Below, piece after piece: positions 1-7,073 of a stretch of DNA of 36,124 bases. Source of the stretch: Muribaculaceae bacterium (GTDB lineage: Bacteria; Bacteroidota; Bacteroidia; Bacteroidales; Muribaculaceae); contig JAIDUH010000096.1 of assembly GCA_029060285.1 (NCBI GenBank), positions 1 to 36,124 of the forward strand. The letters are read 5' to 3'. The notes below the pieces were generated by a model. It saw only the letters and a list, made by a program, of their open reading frames with translations. It did no database searches and had not been told where the DNA came from. How positions within the stretch are numbered: the first letter of the stretch is position 1; the number at the start of each line of letters is the position of its first letter. Position numbers and translations under genes: made by a program.

Positions 1-2
1 AT

Positions 3-368
3 CGTAAGGGCTTGGCAATGCCACGGCCTCGTAATGTGCTGATAGCATCCATTATGATAGCACTCCGTGAGGGCTACCGGGATATATATATCGTAGGAGC
101 TGACCACACATGGAGCCGTGACCTATGGGTAGACGACAAAAACCGGGTGATATCAGTCCAGAAACATTTCTATAAGGACAATGACAAGGAATTTGAGCGA
201 GTTGCGCAGGAATACGCCGGCTATCATCTGCATGATATCCTGAATAGCCTGACTATTGCTTTCCGCTCCTACCATCAGATAGCCGCCTACGCCGCTGAAA
301 TCGGAGCCAAGATCACCAACTGCACTCCGGGAAGCTTCATTGACGCATTCCCCCGCGCCTCATTATGA
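3..368 (+). CDS. C-terminal part of a putative glycan-biosynthesis protein (5' truncated)
   Basis: The reading frame is open to the left edge, so this is the 3' end of a longer gene; the ATG at 12 is probably internal. About 121 residues are visible. A predicted helix followed by the strand GYRDIYIVGADHTW resembles the Rossmann-like core of DUF115/MAF-type proteins and of CST-type sialyltransferases, where GYKEIYLxGxD is typical. The end is GAKITNCTPGSFIDAFPR, a pattern I associate with capsule or glycan loci of Bacteroidetes. The stop overlaps the ATG of the antiporter gene by 4 bp (ATGA), so the two are probably co-transcribed. The family assignment rests on motif resemblance only; the catalytic part lies outside the window. 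Confidence 0.55.
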   Translation, partial: RKGLAMPRPRNVLIASIMIALREGYRDIYIVGADHTWSRDLWVDDKNRVISVQKHFYKDNDKEFERVAQEYAGYHLHDILNSLTIAFRSYHQIAAYAAEIGAKITNCTPGSFIDAFPRASL

Positions 369-1693
369 TAAATAACTCGACGACAACGATGACAACGACG
401 ACAACGATGACAACCAAGAAAGGTCTACTCGCCCTATCACCAATGCTGGTCTTCCTGCTTCTATATGTCGCAGTCTCCGCAATAATAGGTGATTTTTACA
501 AGATCCCCATTTCCGTAGCTCTCCTCGCCGCATCTATGTGGGCTATCGTGATCTACCGTGGGAAAAGTTTAAAAGAGCGTATCGAGACTTTTTCTGAAGC
601 TGCAGCCGACAAGGATATCATCTATATGATATGGATATTTGTGCTTGCCGGGGCATTTGCTTCTGTAGCCAAGGAAATAGGAGCGGTAGAGGCTACTGTC
701 AATTTCACCCTAAGCATCTTCCCTCCTCAATATATTGTGCCGACACTCTTTCTTGCAGCATGTATCATTTCTTTTTCTATCGGAACTTCTGTAGGGACAG
801 TAGTTGCCCTTACTCCTTTGGCAGCCGAGCTCGCTTCAGCCGAAGGGGGCAACGTGGCTTTTTTTGTAGGCATAGTATTGGGTGGAGCTTTCTTCGGAGA
901 CAATCTATCTTTCATTTCCGACACGACCATTGCTGCTACCCGTTCGCAAGGGTGTCAGATGCAAGACAAGTTCAAGGTCAATCTGTGGATTGCTTTGCCG
1001 GCTGCCATAATCACGCTGGTTTGCTACCTGTTTCTTGTGCCTGATGTTGCCGTCATAGAATCTCATCAGACCGGTGATCCTTGGTTGATGTTGCCATATC
1101 TCGTCGTAATTATTACTGCCATTCTCGGATTGAATGTCACTCTTGTCCTTACGTTAGGAATAGGATGCGCCATAATTTTAGGTGCGGTCAAAGGCATTGC
1201 CCTTCTCGATATGGCTGGTTTCGCAGGTTCAGGTATCGAGGGTATGGGTGGATTGATTATCATTACTCTCCTTGCTTCCGGGATGCTTGGAGTGATCAAG
1301 GCATGTGGAGGCATCAGCTATATCCTCAATGTTCTCACAAAAAGGATTTCAGGTCTGCGAGGAGCCCAAGCCACTTTGGCAGTCCTTGTCGGGATTGTGA
1401 ATCTGTGCACTGCCAATAACACAGTGGCAATCATCACGGTAGGAAGTCTGTCGAAAGATATTTCAGAGAAGTTTGGCATAGATCCCCGGAAAAGTGCCTC
1501 GATTCTCGACTCGGCTTCTTGCGTGGTGCAGTGTCTGATTCCGTATGGTGCGCAGACTCTGCTCGCTACATCTCTTGCAGGAATTTCTCCGGCAGCTCCC
1601 TTCCCTTACCTTTATTATCCGTGGGCTCTTGGATTAAGCCTGCTGCTGTCGATCATCTTCCTGTTTCCAAGACGCTATTCGCATATGAGATAA
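365..1693 (+). CDS. NhaC-type Na+/H+ antiporter family protein
   Basis: Encodes 442 residues with about 10-12 hydrophobic segments, placing it in the inner membrane. Conserved NhaC-family stretches are visible: SIGTSVGTVVALTPLA, GGAFFGDNLSFISDTTIAA (polar residues within membrane helices, expected in ion translocation) and TANNTVAIITVG near the C-terminus. The likely role is exchange of Na+ (or an organic ion) for H+; NhaC relatives also include malate/lactate antiporters, so the substrate is uncertain. The N-terminus is odd: a perfect 18-bp duplication gives a Thr/Met-rich leader with in-frame ATGs at 365, 389 and 407, so the true start is unclear. The 3' end overlaps the convergent HAD gene by 19 bp. 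Confidence 0.85.
   Translation: MINNSTTTMTTTTTMTTKKGLLALSPMLVFLLLYVAVSAIIGDFYKIPISVALLAASMWAIVIYRGKSLKERIETFSEAAADKDIIYMIWIFVLAGAFASVAKEIGAVEATVNFTLSIFPPQYIVPTLFLAACIISFSIGTSVGTVVALTPLAAELASAEGGNVAFFVGIVLGGAFFGDNLSFISDTTIAATRSQGCQMQDKFKVNLWIALPAAIITLVCYLFLVPDVAVIESHQTGDPWLMLPYLVVIITAILGLNVTLVLTLGIGCAIILGAVKGIALLDMAGFAGSGIEGMGGLIIITLLASGMLGVIKACGGISYILNVLTKRISGLRGAQATLAVLVGIVNLCTANNTVAIITVGSLSKDISEKFGIDPRKSASILDSASCVVQCLIPYGAQTLLATSLAGISPAAPFPYLYYPWALGLSLLLSIIFLFPRRYSHMR
379..414 (+). repeat. perfect 18-bp tandem duplication at the start of the antiporter gene
   Basis: The unit GACGACAACGATGACAAC occurs twice in direct succession (379-396 and 397-414). Each copy holds an in-frame ATG and adds six Thr/Met-rich residues, so gain or loss of a unit would keep the frame but change the leader and the choice of start codon. 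Confidence 0.9.
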
Positions 1694-2328
1694 CGAGTCA
1701 CTCCGACTTCTCTGAATTGATCAGCTGTCTTTTGAGTCGGATTGACCACCACAGTCAGGTTGGGATAAGCTTTGGCTGTCGGGAGATCGTCAGGATGGTC
1801 GGTGATGAACGATTCGAGACGTAGGTTTTCTTCCTCCAGTAGTTTTTCAATGCCATTACGTTTGACATTTCCGCTCATTTCCTCATAATCCCCTTGATTA
1901 TCGGTAAATTTAGTGGCAACGGCTCCTTCATATCCCAACAGACGGCACAATGGAAGTGAATACTCTTCAATGGCAGCCGTGGCAATATATGACAGGCACC
2001 CGATCTTGCGCCTTGATTCCACAAGATCCTTGACATCAGGATTGATCTCCTGGGCAATTATCTCAGCCAAATCTTCCCAATCAGATTCCTCTAGATGGCG
2101 CCGTGCGATGTCGGTAAGATGCCATTTCATCTTGCTATGGTTGATTAGCCTGAGACTTCTTAGCCATATCTGCCATAATGCACTTATGGCAGCTCCGGGA
2201 GCACGTCTTTTAATAAGTATTTTTGGAAGACGCTTCATGAAAATATGCATTGAGTTGCCGGAAATCAATGTGCCGTCAAGATCGACAAAAGTGACTCCTT
2301 TCAGCGGTGTTTGTAATCGTTCGACCAT
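1675..2328 (-). CDS. HAD-superfamily phosphatase (HAD-IB-like)
   Basis: Encodes 217 residues. HAD motif I is FVDLDGTL at residues 14-21, with the expected nucleophile D16 and acid/base D18. A helical cap follows (about 25-120), then the basic NVKRNGIEKLL and motif IV ITDHPDDLP, which would hold the Mg2+-binding acids. A cytosolic phosphomonoesterase is expected; the substrate cannot be read from sequence. The ATG at 2328 lies inside the 3' end of the upstream phosphoribosyltransferase gene (28-bp overlap), implying translational coupling. The 3' end overlaps the convergent antiporter gene by 19 bp. With its neighbours (PRTase, GT2) it may act in nucleotide-sugar or glycan metabolism, which is inference. 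Confidence 0.85.
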   Translation of the reverse strand: MVERLQTPLKGVTFVDLDGTLISGNSMHIFMKRLPKILIKRRAPGAAISALWQIWLRSLRLINHSKMKWHLTDIARRHLEESDWEDLAEIIAQEINPDVKDLVESRRKIGCLSYIATAAIEEYSLPLCRLLGYEGAVATKFTDNQGDYEEMSGNVKRNGIEKLLEEENLRLESFITDHPDDLPTAKAYPNLTVVVNPTQKTADQFREVGVTRYLICE

Positions 2329-2900
2329 GGGAATCTTAATAAGGTTTTGTTTCGGTAAAGTGTGAAGTCTGCATGGATATGGGGATGTCCGGTAGTCTCA
2401 GTCATCACTGCTATCCTGATTTCGGCTTCAGGGTTAATTTCCTTTAATGCCGCGGATATTGCAAATAGAGTGTCGCCACTGTCTATTGCATCATCTATCA
2501 CTAATATGTGAGGTGTATTTGCTTCTTGGAGTATGGAGACCAATCCCTCAGGGAGTTCCACTTTAGGAGCAGGGGCACGCCCTTTGACATTCCTGCGCAG
2601 CGACAATAATTTTGACTCAGCCATCCTCATTAAGTTGAGAATGCTTGTAGGAAGACACCTCAAAAGTCTATTGACCGTTCCGTTCTTGTGCTTTGTAGAC
2701 GGTCTTTGGAGTTTGACATCGAATCTTGCCCCATATCTATCTTCCGGGAAATGGCGGCAGAATGAATCGCATACGAATGCTCCTCCGCGTCTGACCGCGA
2801 CAAGCGCATCAAATTTCTTGCACTCATTTTCTGCCACCATCATCGCGAGCTGCTCCGCATGCCGTTCGAATGCGTTGGGATCTAATGTCAGGACTTGCAT
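2301..2900 (-). CDS. phosphoribosyltransferase-domain protein
   Basis: Encodes 199 residues. The type I phosphoribosyltransferase PRPP loop is clear: HILVIDDAIDSGDTLF, near residue 135. An upstream strand-turn, LVAVRRGGAFVCD, fits the pyrophosphate loop of the family. An Arg/Lys-rich middle region (about 80-120) replaces the usual hood. The natural substrate is unknown; it does not look like a standard purine salvage enzyme, and a catalytic or regulatory role are both possible. It starts 13 bp inside the glycosyltransferase gene and ends 28 bp inside the HAD gene, so all three appear to be one translationally coupled operon. Confidence 0.8.
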   Translation of the reverse strand: MQVLTLDPNAFERHAEQLAMMVAENECKKFDALVAVRRGGAFVCDSFCRHFPEDRYGARFDVKLQRPSTKHKNGTVNRLLRCLPTSILNLMRMAESKLLSLRRNVKGRAPAPKVELPEGLVSILQEANTPHILVIDDAIDSGDTLFAISAALKEINPEAEIRIAVMTETTGHPHIHADFTLYRNKTLLRFPWSNDYKHR

Positions 2901-3832
2901 AATAATCGTATTGCCGGCATTCCCAAATAAGATGCGAGCGCACCGAGTTTGTTTTTTAGCCTCACCTTTCCATCGGCCAGTTCGTTAAAGCGTTGCTCCT
3001 TGATGATCTTGAGGCAACGATCTTGCTGCTCCGGATTGTCGATACCGTTGCGGAGCATTTCGACAAGTATATTGAAATGTGCGCTGAAACGACGGTCGAG
3101 GGCAGCCTTGTACAGTTCAGGGGAACGGCTTTGCATATGCTCTACAATCCTGTCAGTGACATCAAGCACATCGAGGCGTGAATCGCTCCATGTGTTGATG
3201 AAACTTGTCGGATTGTCGCGGTAAAAATATACAGTGCGCTCCAATATGCACACTTTTTCTGTGCGTTCGAACGCCTGGTAGAAAAGATCAAGGTCTTCAT
3301 ACCAGCAGCGTCTGAACCGAAGCGGACTCGTGCCGTTGAATATCGACGACCGAAAAAGTTTCCCGCAGGCACTGTTGAGGATTTTCTTCTGATAGAGTCC
3401 TATAAGTATTGCCTTGTCGGAGGAGACAGTCTCTGCACTCCCCTTTCCTTCAGGCATGCTCGTCGGCACTTCCCTGATATAGTTCCCGGTGACAATCCCG
3501 GCTCCGCTTCTCTCAGCATGCTCCATCATTAAGGAGAGTGCATCCGGAGGCAACACGTCGTCAGCATCAAGGAATGATATCCAGTCTCCGACCGCCACGT
3601 CTATTCCTGCATTTCTGGCGGCTGACAGCCCGGAGTTGGACTGGCTTATGAGTCTGAATCTGGGATCGCGTTCGCAGTATTCGAGACATATGGAGCGGGA
3701 ATTGTCGGTCGACCCGTCATCCACAAGTATGGCCTCGAAGTCTACATATGTCTGTGTCTGCAACGAAGACAATGCATCTCGCAGCCACTTCTCTGCATTA
3801 TAGACGGGGACGATTACAGATATGATTTCCAT
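2888..3832 (-). CDS. family 2 glycosyltransferase
   Basis: Encodes 314 residues. The N-terminal GT-A fold is standard: ISVIVPVYNAEKWL at residue 4, VDDGSTDNS at 37-45, SGLSAARNAG at 67-76, and the metal-binding DAD at 89-91 in SFLDADDVLPP. The enzyme would transfer a sugar from a nucleotide donor to a surface polysaccharide or glycolipid acceptor at the cytoplasmic face of the membrane. No transmembrane segment is evident. It is the first gene of a three-gene minus-strand operon and has a good Bacteroidetes promoter at 3858-3889. Donor and acceptor cannot be told from sequence. Confidence 0.9.
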   Translation of the reverse strand: MEIISVIVPVYNAEKWLRDALSSLQTQTYVDFEAILVDDGSTDNSRSICLEYCERDPRFRLISQSNSGLSAARNAGIDVAVGDWISFLDADDVLPPDALSLMMEHAERSGAGIVTGNYIREVPTSMPEGKGSAETVSSDKAILIGLYQKKILNSACGKLFRSSIFNGTSPLRFRRCWYEDLDLFYQAFERTEKVCILERTVYFYRDNPTSFINTWSDSRLDVLDVTDRIVEHMQSRSPELYKAALDRRFSAHFNILVEMLRNGIDNPEQQDRCLKIIKEQRFNELADGKVRLKNKLGALASYLGMPAIRLLCKS

Positions 3833-3857
3833 AAGACTTCAAAAAGATTCGATGATG

Positions 3858-3889
3858 CAAAGTTAATGATTTATTGTGGAAATGCCAAA
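3858..3889 (-). promoter_or_regulatory. Bacteroidetes-type promoter for the glycosyltransferase operon
   Basis: On the minus strand, TTTG (plus 3886-3889) is followed after exactly 20 bp by TAACTTTG (plus 3858-3865), matching the -33/-7 consensus TTTG and TAnnTTTG. The start codon at 3832 leaves a leader of about 20 nt. The -33 box lies in the T-rich tail of the rubredoxin terminator. Confidence 0.8.
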
Positions 3890-3922
3890 AGAAAGAGCCA
3901 CTGCAATGCTTGCAATGGCTCT
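3885..3922 (-). terminator. intrinsic terminator downstream of the rubredoxin gene
   Basis: Inverted repeat AGAGCCA (3894-3900) and TGGCTCT (3916-3922), extended inward by TGCAA pairing, gives a hairpin of about 12 bp with a very short loop. On the minus strand it is followed by TTCTTTTGG. It separates the rubredoxin gene from the glycosyltransferase promoter. Confidence 0.75.
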
Positions 3923-3946
3923 CTATGATATCTTTTCGACTGAATT

Positions 3947-4114
3947 TTATAGTTCGGGTTCTTCTACGAAGTCATCCTTGCCGACACCGCAGACAGGGCA
4001 TACCCAATCATTGGGGATATCTTCAAACGCTGTTCCGGGGGCGATGCCGCCATCAGGATCACCTGCTTCGGGATCATAAATCCAATCGCATACTTCACAT
4101 CTGTATTTTTTCAT
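3947..4114 (-). CDS. rubredoxin
   Basis: A 55-residue protein. It starts [15 protein letters not shown] and has a second motif [14 protein letters not shown]. The two CxxC pairs (C6/C9 and C39/C42) are the four cysteines that bind a single iron in rubredoxins, and the length is normal. It is a cytosolic one-electron carrier, in anaerobes commonly delivering electrons to rubrerythrin or superoxide reductase for detoxifying oxygen species; no such partner gene is nearby. It stands alone on the minus strand with its own terminator at 3885-3922. The 5' neighbour deoC is divergent. Confidence 0.97.
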   Translation of the reverse strand: MKKYRCEVCDWIYDPEAGDPDGGIAPGTAFEDIPNDWVCPVCGVGKDDFVEEPEL

Positions 4115-4228
4115 AGTCAGATAAATTTAAAGGGTTTCTAAATCAGTTTTCACTCTTAAAACCAAATTACCCCCATTTTGGTTTAATATATAGTAGCGAA
4201 TTTTTGATTTTTTTAGAAAGTCCGAATA

Positions 4229-4264
4229 AAAAATTCTAAATTCTAAATTCAATTCTAAATTACA
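4229..4264. repeat. ATTCTAA heptamer repeats upstream of deoC
   Basis: The AT-rich gap between rubredoxin and deoC holds ATTCTAA units in tandem, a degenerate ATTCAATTCTAA, then ATTACAAATTAC just before the deoC start. The same heptamer recurs between the tRNA-Asp genes at 25808-25838. The gap also has TTTG (4176-4179) followed after 18 bp by AATTTTTG, a poor promoter match. Confidence 0.7.
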
Positions 4265-4274
4265 AATTACAACA

Positions 4275-5153
4275 ATGGATAAATACCAAGAAGTGATCGC
4301 AGCGTCAAAAGTGACCGGCAATGATGAAGTCGTAAAGGATGAAGTAAAGAAGATAGTGGATGAGGCGGGCAAATACGCATCAAAAGAAGTTTATGAATTC
4401 CTTCTGAATTCTATCGACCTCACAACGCTCGCAACCGACGACAGCGTGAAAAGCGTAGTGGCCTTCACTGAAAAAGTGAATAATTTTGACAGCGACTATC
4501 CTCAATATAAGAATGTAGCCGCTATATGCGTGTATTCCAATTTCGCAGAAGTGGTCCGCAATACCCTTGACGTACCCGGTGTTGATGTGGCGGTCGTTGC
4601 CGGCTGCTTCCCGAGCGCCCAGACTTTCATTGAAGTGAAGGTGGCTGACGTGGCTATGGCAGTCCTTGGAGGCGCAGACGAGGTGGATATAGTATTCCCG
4701 GTGGGAATGTACAAGGATGGCGACTATGAAGGTCTTTGTGATGAAATTATCGAGATGAAGCATGCTGCACGTGGCGCAAAACTCAAGGTGATTCTTGAAA
4801 CGGGACTTCTAAAGACAGCTGAGGATATCCGCAGGGCTTCCCTGCTATCCCTTTATAGCGAAGCAGACTTCCTCAAGACTTCCACAGGAAAGATTTATCC
4901 CGGGGCAAGCCTGGAAGCAGCTTGGGTGATGTGCCAATGCATCAAGGAATATTATCAGGCTACGGGCCGCAAGGTTGGCTTCAAATGCTCCGGAGGGGTC
5001 CGCACTACAGAAGATGCGCTTAACTACTACGCAATCGTGAAAGAAGTGCTTGGCGACGAATGGCTCTGCCACGACCTCTTCCGCATCGGTGCAAGCTCCC
5101 TTGCCAATGCCGTACTCTCCTCTCTGGAAGGCACTGAAGTAAAATATTTTTAA
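4275..5153 (+). CDS. deoC: deoxyribose-phosphate aldolase
   Basis: Encodes 292 residues. It cleaves 2-deoxyribose-5-phosphate to glyceraldehyde-3-phosphate and acetaldehyde in deoxynucleoside catabolism, in the cytosol. TIM-barrel signatures of the longer, E. coli-like DeoC class are present: GADEVDIVFPVG (acidic catalytic residue), KVILETGLL, the Schiff-base lysine in FLKTSTGK (K201), and VGFKCSGGVRT with the second conserved lysine. The ATG at 4275 follows an AT-rich leader with repeats. No other deo genes are adjacent. The CMP-sugar synthetase gene starts 30 bp downstream, so the two are probably co-transcribed. Confidence 0.95.
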   Translation: MDKYQEVIAASKVTGNDEVVKDEVKKIVDEAGKYASKEVYEFLLNSIDLTTLATDDSVKSVVAFTEKVNNFDSDYPQYKNVAAICVYSNFAEVVRNTLDVPGVDVAVVAGCFPSAQTFIEVKVADVAMAVLGGADEVDIVFPVGMYKDGDYEGLCDEIIEMKHAARGAKLKVILETGLLKTAEDIRRASLLSLYSEADFLKTSTGKIYPGASLEAAWVMCQCIKEYYQATGRKVGFKCSGGVRTTEDALNYYAIVKEVLGDEWLCHDLFRIGASSLANAVLSSLEGTEVKYF

Positions 5154-5183
5154 TATCCCGACCAGTACGAGGGATCCGGAATC

Positions 5184-5894
5184 ATGATGAAGACTTTATA
5201 TCTAATACCGGCACGGGGCGGCAGCAAGGGGATTCCCGGAAAAAACATCAAGAATTTTTTAGGAAAACCCTTGATCTGCCATACTATAGACCAGGCACGG
5301 GAAGCCGGAGCTGACGATGCTGACATCTGCGTAAGCACTGATTCGGAGGAAATCCGGAAGGTGGTGGAGGATTATGGTCTCAAAGTTCCTTTCTTGAGGC
5401 CAGAAAGTCTTGCGACTGACACTGCCGGGACATACGGAGTGATTCTCCATGCTCTGGAATGGTATATTGAGCATGGCATAGAGTATGACCGGGTCGTGCT
5501 TCTGCAGGCCACTTCTCCCCTTCGGCGTCCTGAAGACATCACCCGGGCCATCGAGGCTTGGAAGCCCGGCATCGACATGGTGGTCAGTGTATGCGAGGCT
5601 GCTACCAATCCTTACTATAACGCATTCGAGACAGATGACAAGGGAAACCTGCACATCAGCAAGGGCGACGGGCATTATACGCGCCGCCAGGATGCGCCGA
5701 AGGTGTGGGAATATAATGGTGCCGTGTATGTGATGGATGTGGCGTCGCTGCGGAAAATGCCCATGTCTGAGTTCCCTGTGCGCAAGCCATATGTCATGCC
5801 TGTGGAACGCTCGGTGGATCTGGATACCCCTGCGGATTGGATTCGGGCTGAACAGCTTTGCGGCGCGCGTGGCGGCGGTGACGCTCCAGCATAG
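5184..5894 (+). CDS. acylneuraminate cytidylyltransferase family protein (CMP-nonulosonate synthetase)
   Basis: Encodes 236 residues. It begins MMKTLYLIPARGGSKGIPGK, the CTP-binding loop of CMP-sialic acid synthetases, followed by QATSPLRRPEDI, the substrate-side YTRRQD and the metal-binding SVDLDTPADW. The predicted reaction joins a nonulosonic acid (sialic, legionaminic, pseudaminic or related) to CMP for surface glycan synthesis. It looks like NeuA/LegF/PseF rather than KdsB; which acid is used cannot be told, because no synthase (NeuB-like) or epimerase lies in the window. ATGs at 5184 and 5187 are both possible starts. The last 101 bp overlap the convergent CCA-adding gene. Confidence 0.85.
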   Translation: MMKTLYLIPARGGSKGIPGKNIKNFLGKPLICHTIDQAREAGADDADICVSTDSEEIRKVVEDYGLKVPFLRPESLATDTAGTYGVILHALEWYIEHGIEYDRVVLLQATSPLRRPEDITRAIEAWKPGIDMVVSVCEAATNPYYNAFETDDKGNLHISKGDGHYTRRQDAPKVWEYNGAVYVMDVASLRKMPMSEFPVRKPYVMPVERSVDLDTPADWIRAEQLCGARGGGDAPA

Positions 5895-7032
5895 CACGGT
5901 GGCGGGCAGCGCGTTCCTTTTTGCGGGCTGCCTTTTCATCTTTCTGATGCTGCTGGAGCTCTCTATGGGCTGCCAATTTTTGCTGCCGCTCTTTTTTCAC
6001 CCGGGCTTCGTCCCTGCCTTGGATGATACTTTTCACGTCCTCAGCCAAATCCTTGTCTACCCCCATATTCTTCAGAGCTCTTGCAGCCATCAATCCTCCG
6101 ACATGTTCGTGGCGAGGATAGCGCATCACGCCGGATTTGTCGCGCACAGCTGTGCGAAGCATCCCGACATTTCCGAAGAATGCCGCCAAGCGTTGAGCCT
6201 CATCCTCTATTCCTTCATCTTCAAGACGAGCCACTGCTTCGACTGCAATCTCGAGCAACGATTTATCGCCGGACTCCGGAACACACTCCGACATCTCGCG
6301 CATCAGTTGGTTCATATATTGCAATCCCCCGATTTCGACAAGCCGGCCAAGAGAAGCCTTTACATTATGCCCGAAAAGCATCTTGCGGAACTCGCCGCCC
6401 CAACGCTCCCGTGAGACTATTGCCAATCTTTCCACACTCTTCTTCAATGCCTCCATGGTCGCCTCGTCGATCTTCCAACCGAAACGTGCGGCAAAACGCA
6501 GGCAGCGAAGAATACGGACCGGATCATCATCAAAGGTTTCATACGGGTCTAACGGTGTACGTATTATTCCCTCTTTTATGTCATGGACGCCACGCCCCGT
6601 CATATCCAGGATTTCCCCTGTCTTTATGTTGCGGTAAAGGGTATTGACCGTAAAATCCCTCCTGAAACAATCTTCCTCAATATTTCCGCTGACTACCTCC
6701 GGACAACGGCTCGTCTTGTCGGTGTATTTCTCAGCGCGGGTCTGGACTACCTCAATCTCTTCATCAGGAAACTTGCGCAGACGGAGTTTTGCAGTTCCAA
6801 ACTTACGGAACAACACCGGCATGTCCACCAGATATTTATGACGCAGAAGCCACATAGCGAAATTCACACCTCCATTGGGCAGATCGACTGCTATGTCTAC
6901 ATCATGAATAGGCGCTCCCAGGATTTCATCGCGCACACAGCCTCCTACGGCATAAAGATGGCCCTCCCATTTTGTGCCTTCACTTATCTGCCGGAAATAT
7001 TCCAGGATCTTATGATATGTATTGTCTGTCAT
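5794..7032 (-). CDS. cca: CCA-adding tRNA nucleotidyltransferase
   Basis: Encodes 412 residues from the ATG at 7032; a TTG 21 bp upstream would add seven residues. It adds or repairs the 3' CCA of tRNAs. The nucleotidyltransferase head shows LYAVGGCVRDEILG and the metal-binding DVDIAVD. EEDCFRRDFTVNTLY and the RFAARFGWKID neck follow, all typical of class II enzymes. The C-terminal third has an HD-like remnant around RYPRHEHVGG, then a strongly basic, helical tail. This tail runs antisense over the last 101 bp of the neighbouring synthetase gene. The enzyme is needed here: both tRNA-Asp genes at 25.6-26.0 kb lack an encoded CCA. It is downstream of the MATE gene (41-bp gap), probably in one transcript. 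Confidence 0.9.
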   Translation of the reverse strand: MTDNTYHKILEYFRQISEGTKWEGHLYAVGGCVRDEILGAPIHDVDIAVDLPNGGVNFAMWLLRHKYLVDMPVLFRKFGTAKLRLRKFPDEEIEVVQTRAEKYTDKTSRCPEVVSGNIEEDCFRRDFTVNTLYRNIKTGEILDMTGRGVHDIKEGIIRTPLDPYETFDDDPVRILRCLRFAARFGWKIDEATMEALKKSVERLAIVSRERWGGEFRKMLFGHNVKASLGRLVEIGGLQYMNQLMREMSECVPESGDKSLLEIAVEAVARLEDEGIEDEAQRLAAFFGNVGMLRTAVRDKSGVMRYPRHEHVGGLMAARALKNMGVDKDLAEDVKSIIQGRDEARVKKERQQKLAAHRELQQHQKDEKAARKKERAARHRAMLERHRRHARRKAVQPESNPQGYPDPPSVPQA

Positions 7033-7073
7033 AATCAAGTTTAGCAAGCTCAACTTGGGTTATAGGGTTATGA

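Noticed and set aside
5184-5894. KdsB (CMP-KDO synthetase)
   Set aside because: The YTRRQD and SVDLDTPADW motifs and the ARGGSKGIPGK loop fit acylneuraminate cytidylyltransferases better.
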